DNA from: Gammaproteobacteria bacterium
GTDB lineage: Bacteria > Pseudomonadota > Gammaproteobacteria > Xanthomonadales > Wenzhouxiangellaceae
Length of the DNA stretch: 33,256 nt
Direction: 5' to 3'
Assembly: GCA_021772955.1 (NCBI GenBank)
Contig: JAJFKZ010000052.1
Coordinates: 1-33,256, forward strand
A program made the position numbers and the translations under genes. This document shows positions 29,725-33,256 of this stretch, in pieces (position 1 is the first letter of the stretch; every line of letters starts with the position of its first letter). Below the pieces are notes generated by a model. That model worked only from the letters and a program-made list of their open reading frames with translations, was not told the origin of the DNA and ran no database searches.

Positions 29725-31575
29725 TCAGGTCTGCACGTTGGTAGTGGGGTCCGCATTCAAGCTGGCACTGATCCAGTCGTCCACGACCCGCTCCAGCAAA
29801 TACATCGGCAGTGCCCCATGGGTCAGCACCTGATCATGAAACGACTTCAGATCAAACTCTTCACCCAGCGCCTGTTTGGCACGCTCACGCAGCTCCACAA
29901 TCTTCATCATGCCTACCTTGTACGCCAGCGCCTGGCCAGGATTGACCAGGTAGCGCTCGATTTCCGCCTCTACTTCATCTGCACCCATGCCGGTGTAGTC
30001 GAGCATGTATTGAATGGATTGTTCGCGGCTCCAGTGCTGGTAATGCATGCCAGTATCTACCACCAGGCGTACGGCGCGGAACATTTCCGCCTGCAATCGG
30101 CCCAGATTGTCCAACGGATCATCCTGATAGCCCATTTCCCAGGCCAGCCGTTCGGCGTACAAGGCCCAGCCTTCGGCAAACACGGTCATGGGAATCAGAC
30201 GCCGGAACATGGGCAGCTCTTCCAGTTGTTGGGTCAGAGCGATCTGGAAATGATGCCCGGGAATGCCTTCATGATAGGCCAGCGTACGCATGCCGAATTT
30301 GGGGATTTCGCTGACGTTGCGCAGATTGGCAAAGAACCGGCCCGGACGCTCGCCATCCAGTGATGGCGGCTGGTAATACGCGCCGGGTGCGGTATCCTGA
30401 GAGAACTCCGGTACCGCAACGACTTCGACACCGGATTCCGGGCGAACATTGAATGCAGCGTCCATGCCCGCATTGATTTCGTCCAGAATAGTCTGATAAT
30501 CGGCCAGAATCTGCGCGCGACCGTCAGCCGAGTCTGGATACAGCTGATCTGGGCGTTTTGCCAGCAATTGCACGCGCTCGCCAATGGTGCCTTCGGTCAG
30601 ACCTTCAGCGACCAGAATGGTGTCCATTTCAACAGCGATACGATCCACTTCCGCCAGGCCAATCTGATGAATTTCTGCCGGCGTCATGGTGGTACTGGTG
30701 TGGAACCGCACCTGCGTGGCGTAGTATTCGTCACCATCCGGCAGGCGCCAGACGCCATCATTGCTGGTGGCTCTGGGTTCGATGGATTCCATGTAAGCAA
30801 TCAGTTGGTTATAGGCCGGATAAACGCTATCGGCGACCGCCTGGTTGACGCGAGTCTGCAGCCGATCACGCTCATTCTGGCTCAGCGTATCCGCTTCGAT
30901 CTTTGCCAACTGCTCGGCAAAATGCGTCGCCAGCATATGCTCGGCGGCTGGCTTGTCAATGAATTCGCGCATTTGCTTGAGTACTTTCTGCACCGCAAAC
31001 TGCGGCGGCAGGATGCCGCGCTGATCACGAATATTCAGCCCTTCGATGACCTGGCTGAATTTGTCATCGAACAGTTGCAGCCGGGCAATGTAGTGTTCTG
31101 CGCCCTTGCGATCTTCAACCACATGCTGGTCAGCCATGAAGCTTGGCAATGTGCTTTGAATCCCGAACATTTGGTTAACCGGAAAACCGTGATACATGAA
31201 GCGCTCGCCATCGACCACGAATTGCGACATGAAGTAATCAAACACATCGTAGGAGAGCAGGTCTTCGCCCTGATAATCCTCACGGTCGTAGCGCTGGAAA
31301 ACCTCGTACTCGCGCTCAAACTTGCGCAAGTCCTCCAGCTCAGCGGCGGGTGATGAATCACTGAATCTGGCGTTATGACCGCGTATACCGACGCTGTCCA
31401 GTAACCGTAGAGAAGTCAGCAATTCGGGCGAATCCAGCGCCGCTTTGAGAAATACACGGCCGTAAAACAGGTCAATACTGACCGGCTTGAAAAACCACAC
31501 ATTGACGAACAACAACCCGGCCAGAATCAACAGTACCGCAATACCACCGCCCAGCCATTTGAATACACGTTTCAT
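29725..31575 (-). CDS. DUF885 family, probable metallopeptidase, membrane-anchored
   Basis: 616 residues. One N-terminal anchor (WLGGGIAVLLILAGLLFVNVWFF) places the rest outside the inner membrane. The DUF885 core has FHTSTTMTPAEIHQIGLAEVDRI, the zinc-type motif YHEGIPGHHFQIAL (HEGIPGHH at 435-442) and FAEGWALYAERLAWEMG, where the Glu may be the third ligand. It ends with the conserved NPGQALAYKVGMMKI and LTHGALPMYLLE segments. The family is related to M32-like carboxypeptidases; substrates are mostly unknown. No operon partner: the next gene on this strand starts 170 bp on. Confidence 0.9.
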   Translation of the reverse strand: MKRVFKWLGGGIAVLLILAGLLFVNVWFFKPVSIDLFYGRVFLKAALDSPELLTSLRLLDSVGIRGHNARFSDSSPAAELEDLRKFEREYEVFQRYDREDYQGEDLLSYDVFDYFMSQFVVDGERFMYHGFPVNQMFGIQSTLPSFMADQHVVEDRKGAEHYIARLQLFDDKFSQVIEGLNIRDQRGILPPQFAVQKVLKQMREFIDKPAAEHMLATHFAEQLAKIEADTLSQNERDRLQTRVNQAVADSVYPAYNQLIAYMESIEPRATSNDGVWRLPDGDEYYATQVRFHTSTTMTPAEIHQIGLAEVDRIAVEMDTILVAEGLTEGTIGERVQLLAKRPDQLYPDSADGRAQILADYQTILDEINAGMDAAFNVRPESGVEVVAVPEFSQDTAPGAYYQPPSLDGERPGRFFANLRNVSEIPKFGMRTLAYHEGIPGHHFQIALTQQLEELPMFRRLIPMTVFAEGWALYAERLAWEMGYQDDPLDNLGRLQAEMFRAVRLVVDTGMHYQHWSREQSIQYMLDYTGMGADEVEAEIERYLVNPGQALAYKVGMMKIVELRERAKQALGEEFDLKSFHDQVLTHGALPMYLLERVVDDWISASLNADPTTNVQT

Positions 31576-31690
31576 TGTTTTTCTTCCTGTTTTGCCTGAT
31601 CAACGGATACTTTAATCGATTATCATAGTTCTGCAGTCAGCCTGTCACATGCCCCATAGGTCATGGTCAAGGCACTGTTAGCTGAAGCAA

Positions 31691-32077
31691 ATGCACTATT
31701 ATTATCTGCTCAAAGTCATTCATGTCAGTGCGGCGATGCTGAGCATCGCGCTGTTTTGTCTGCGTCTGTATTGGTCAGTCAATGGTTCTGCGCTGCTGCA
31801 ACGTGCTTGGGTCAAAGTCATGCCGCATGTGATTGATAGCGTGCTGCTACTGGCCGGCGTGAGTCTGATGCTGTTGCTGCGCGCCTGGCCACAGCAACAA
31901 CCCTGGTTGGCAGCGAAACTGGTGGGGCTGCTGATCTACATTGTGCTGGGCAGCATGGCCATCAAATACGGACGCACAGCCAGGATACGATTGTTGGCCG
32001 GCAGTGCAGCGATTGTGGTGTTTGTGTTTATCGTCGGCGCCGCATGGATGCATTCGCCACTCTCCTGGCTGGTCTGA
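31691..32077 (+). CDS. SirB2 family membrane protein
   Basis: 128 residues with four membrane helices: LLKVIHVSAAMLSIALFCLRLYW, VIDSVLLLAGVSLMLLL, WLAAKLVGLLIYIVLGSMAI and LLAGSAAIVVFVFIVGAAW. The pattern K-V-I-H-x-x-x-A ... R-x-x-x ... P-H-x-x-D-x-x-L-L is that of SirB2. Despite the Salmonella name (invasion gene regulator), its biochemical role is not established. No partner sirB1 is adjacent. Confidence 0.88.
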   Translation: MHYYYLLKVIHVSAAMLSIALFCLRLYWSVNGSALLQRAWVKVMPHVIDSVLLLAGVSLMLLLRAWPQQQPWLAAKLVGLLIYIVLGSMAIKYGRTARIRLLAGSAAIVVFVFIVGAAWMHSPLSWLV

Positions 32078-32109
32078 ACCCGTCGCAAATCAGCGGCGAA
32101 CAGACATAG

Positions 32110-32130
32110 AAAAACCGCGCTAAGCGCGGC
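32110..32130 (-). terminator. Terminator of rpmB-rpmG
   Basis: On the minus strand CCGCGC, TTA, GCGCGG (32129-32115) is followed by five T's (32114-32110), about 30 bases after the rpmG stop. Confidence 0.85.
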
Positions 32131-32159
32131 TTGAGATTTCTTATTATTACTCGAGCAAG

Positions 32160-32327
32160 TTACTTGATCTTGCCTTCCTTGTACATCACGTGCTTGCGAA
32201 CAACGGGATCGTACTTTTTCATTTCCATCTTGTCCGGGGTGTTTTTCTTGTTCTTGTCGGTGGTGTAGAAATGCCCGGTTCCGGCGCCGGAAATCATGCG
32301 AATCTTGTCTCTTCCTGACTTGGCCAT
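32160..32327 (-). CDS. rpmG: 50S ribosomal protein L33
   Basis: 55 residues, the same length as in E. coli. The translation starts [20 protein letters not shown], continues [20 protein letters not shown], and ends [15 protein letters not shown]. It lacks the zinc-binding cysteines of the C+ form. It is a small protein of the large ribosomal subunit near the E site. AGGAGA overlaps the rpmB stop codon region and precedes the ATG at 32327, so the pair is coupled. Confidence 0.97.
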   Translation of the reverse strand: MAKSGRDKIRMISGAGTGHFYTTDKNKKNTPDKMEMKKYDPVVRKHVMYKEGKIK

Positions 32328-32337
32328 TGCTTATCTC

Positions 32338-32574
32338 CTAAACCTTTTCGCCGCGTTTGCGCATGTCTGTGAGCACGGTTTCAATGCCGCGCTTGTCGAT
32401 AATACGTACACCCTTCGCCGATACCCGCAATTTCACCCAGCGGTTTTCACTGGGCACCCAGAAGCGGTGCTCATGCAGATTAGGCAGAAAGCGTCTGCGG
32501 GTCTTGATGTTGGAATGTGATACGTGATTGCCGACAGCGGGTCGCTTGCCGGTAACCTGACAGACTCTGGACAT
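32338..32574 (-). CDS. rpmB: 50S ribosomal protein L28
   Basis: 78 residues, matching E. coli in length and almost throughout: [36 protein letters not shown] and [20 protein letters not shown]. It is the first gene of the rpmB-rpmG operon. The next upstream sequence is intergenic and holds a hairpin and mobile element E3. Confidence 0.97.
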   Translation of the reverse strand: MSRVCQVTGKRPAVGNHVSHSNIKTRRRFLPNLHEHRFWVPSENRWVKLRVSAKGVRIIDKRGIETVLTDMRKRGEKV

Positions 32575-32679
32575 GCTCGATTTCCAAATGTGTTTGTTAA
32601 AGCTAGCCGTCTATTATCACCAACTACAGCACATTAATCAAGATGCAGTAGAAGATTATCGCAACTATCAGCAATTCTC

Positions 32680-32706
32680 GACCCGGCAGCCAGCCGCAGC
32701 CGGGTC
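32680..32706. terminator. Isolated hairpin upstream of rpmB
   Basis: GACCCGGC (32680-32687) pairs perfectly with GCCGGGTC (32699-32706) around an 11-base loop. No U-tract follows. It could insulate rpmB from transcription out of E3 or the protease gene. Confidence 0.4.
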
Positions 32707-32772
32707 AGTTGATCAGCGGCGTTGGCCAGGAACAGTCCGCCTTTATGAATCCGCCTATATGACATAGGCGGG

Positions 32773-33020
32773 TTAGCCCGCCTATTGCACGAGGGCGGAC
32801 GTTCAGGTAAGAAAAGCGTATGCACACCAACAAGATATAACGAAATTGATCGATATTGCAAAAGTACAGTTTGTCCTATTCGGTGTTAGGAAAAATCTGC
32901 CGTCGTAGTTTGGCACATCCTCCTTGAACCATAGCCAGCTATGGCTCTGCGGACGATGCACCAAACTACTTTGGCAGATTTTCCCTAAAATCCGAATCCC
33001 TCATGAAATAGGCGGGTTAG
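32773..33020. mobile_element. MITE-like element E3 (TTAGCCCGC family)
   Basis: 248 bp. The left end TTAGCCCGCCTATTGCACGA faces a right end that reads CTAACCCGCCTATTTCATGA on the minus strand. It shares GTTTGTCCTATTCG and CCTTGAACCATAGC with E1, and the first also with E2. Inside is a long foldback: 32891-32913 pairs with 32960-32982, enclosing the palindrome CCATAGC-CA-GCTATGG (32929-32944). The left end is mirrored by an outward copy (CGCCTAT...ATAGGCGGG, ending at 32772), so two ends lie back to back. No ORF is convincing. Confidence 0.75.
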
Positions 33021-33036
33021 CGCATAGCAGCTGTGC

Positions 33037-33256
33037 TTACTGGCCCAGCTCAGTCGGCAGCGGCGGTGGCGGTGGCACCGGATCGTGCCAGTCTTTCAGA
33101 TCAGCCAGTATCTCACTGATCGCAGCTTCCAACTGGGTATCGCGGCCGGCATTCGTTGCCAGTGGATCCAGTTTGACCTCGATGTCCGGAGCCACACCCT
33201 CATTTTCGACCGTCCAGTGCCCAGCGGCATCGATGAATCGGAAGAACGGCACGGTC
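33037..33256 (-). CDS. S41/tricorn-type protease, C-terminal end (partial)
   Basis: The frame runs from the window edge to the stop at 33037-33039, giving 72 residues. The segment FFRFIDAAGHWTVENEGVAP, then DIEVKLDP, then GRDTQLEAAISEIL matches the C-terminus of tricorn-like proteases of the S41 family, where GxWxVENxGVxPDI follows the catalytic domain. The extreme tail is proline-rich (PVPPPPPLPTELGQ). These are periplasmic or cytoplasmic serine peptidases. The catalytic part is outside the window. Confidence 0.85.
   Translation of the reverse strand, partial: TVPFFRFIDAAGHWTVENEGVAPDIEVKLDPLATNAGRDTQLEAAISEILADLKDWHDPVPPPPPLPTELGQ

Overview
The window is a stretch of gammaproteobacterial chromosome of moderate GC. 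This is inferred from gene content (FNR-type regulator, OmpW, GlnB next to UbiK and ComM, CbpA/CbpM, RpmB/RpmG, BtuB behind a cobalamin riboswitch) and cannot be resolved to genus by eye. The genes are mostly housekeeping and envelope functions. The unusual content is a set of small non-autonomous mobile or structured elements and some strong regulatory RNA signals.

Layout. 1-2261: end of a Calx-beta exported protein, OmpW with an FNR box, a BIME-like REP pair, and an fnr/anr-type regulator. 2324-2841: a MITE-like element that truncates yjbQ and carries a second, structured element nested inside it. 3245-5459: cobalamin riboswitch and btuB. 5714-8649: thioredoxin-like lipoprotein, glnB, ubiK, comM. 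8747-8880: a candidate small RNA built of four hairpins, three of them with C-rich loops. 8953-13057: two coupled membrane proteins (one with HELLH), rhomboid protease, dodecin, M48 protease, exported CX5R phosphatase. 13058-13197: second MITE. 13223-14193: Kbp-like LysM protein and a lone exbD. 14264-20332: M1 aminopeptidase lipoprotein, glmU and glmS, overlapping and so translationally coupled. 20518-24948: DksA/TraR-type zinc-finger protein, then ATP-grasp ligase, a large protein with a possible papain-like triad, and a GNAT acetyltransferase. 25049-27698: di-heme peroxidase, a cytochrome b561 gene broken by a 266-bp insertion, and a membrane-anchored LuxR-type regulator. 27722-32574: cbpA-cbpM, a four-helix membrane protein, a DUF885 peptidase-like protein, SirB2-like protein, rpmB-rpmG. 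32773-33020: third MITE; then the C-terminus of an S41/tricorn-type protease runs off the end.

The strongest candidate for something undescribed is the structured element present at 2404-2668 and again at 26242-26507. The two copies share conserved loop and junction sequences, but the stems enclosing those loops differ in sequence while still pairing in each copy. That pattern points to a conserved folded RNA or single-stranded DNA. One copy sits inside another MITE and the other has broken a cytochrome b gene. Second in interest are the C-rich-loop RNA at 8747-8880 and the ATP-grasp / papain-like / GNAT gene group.
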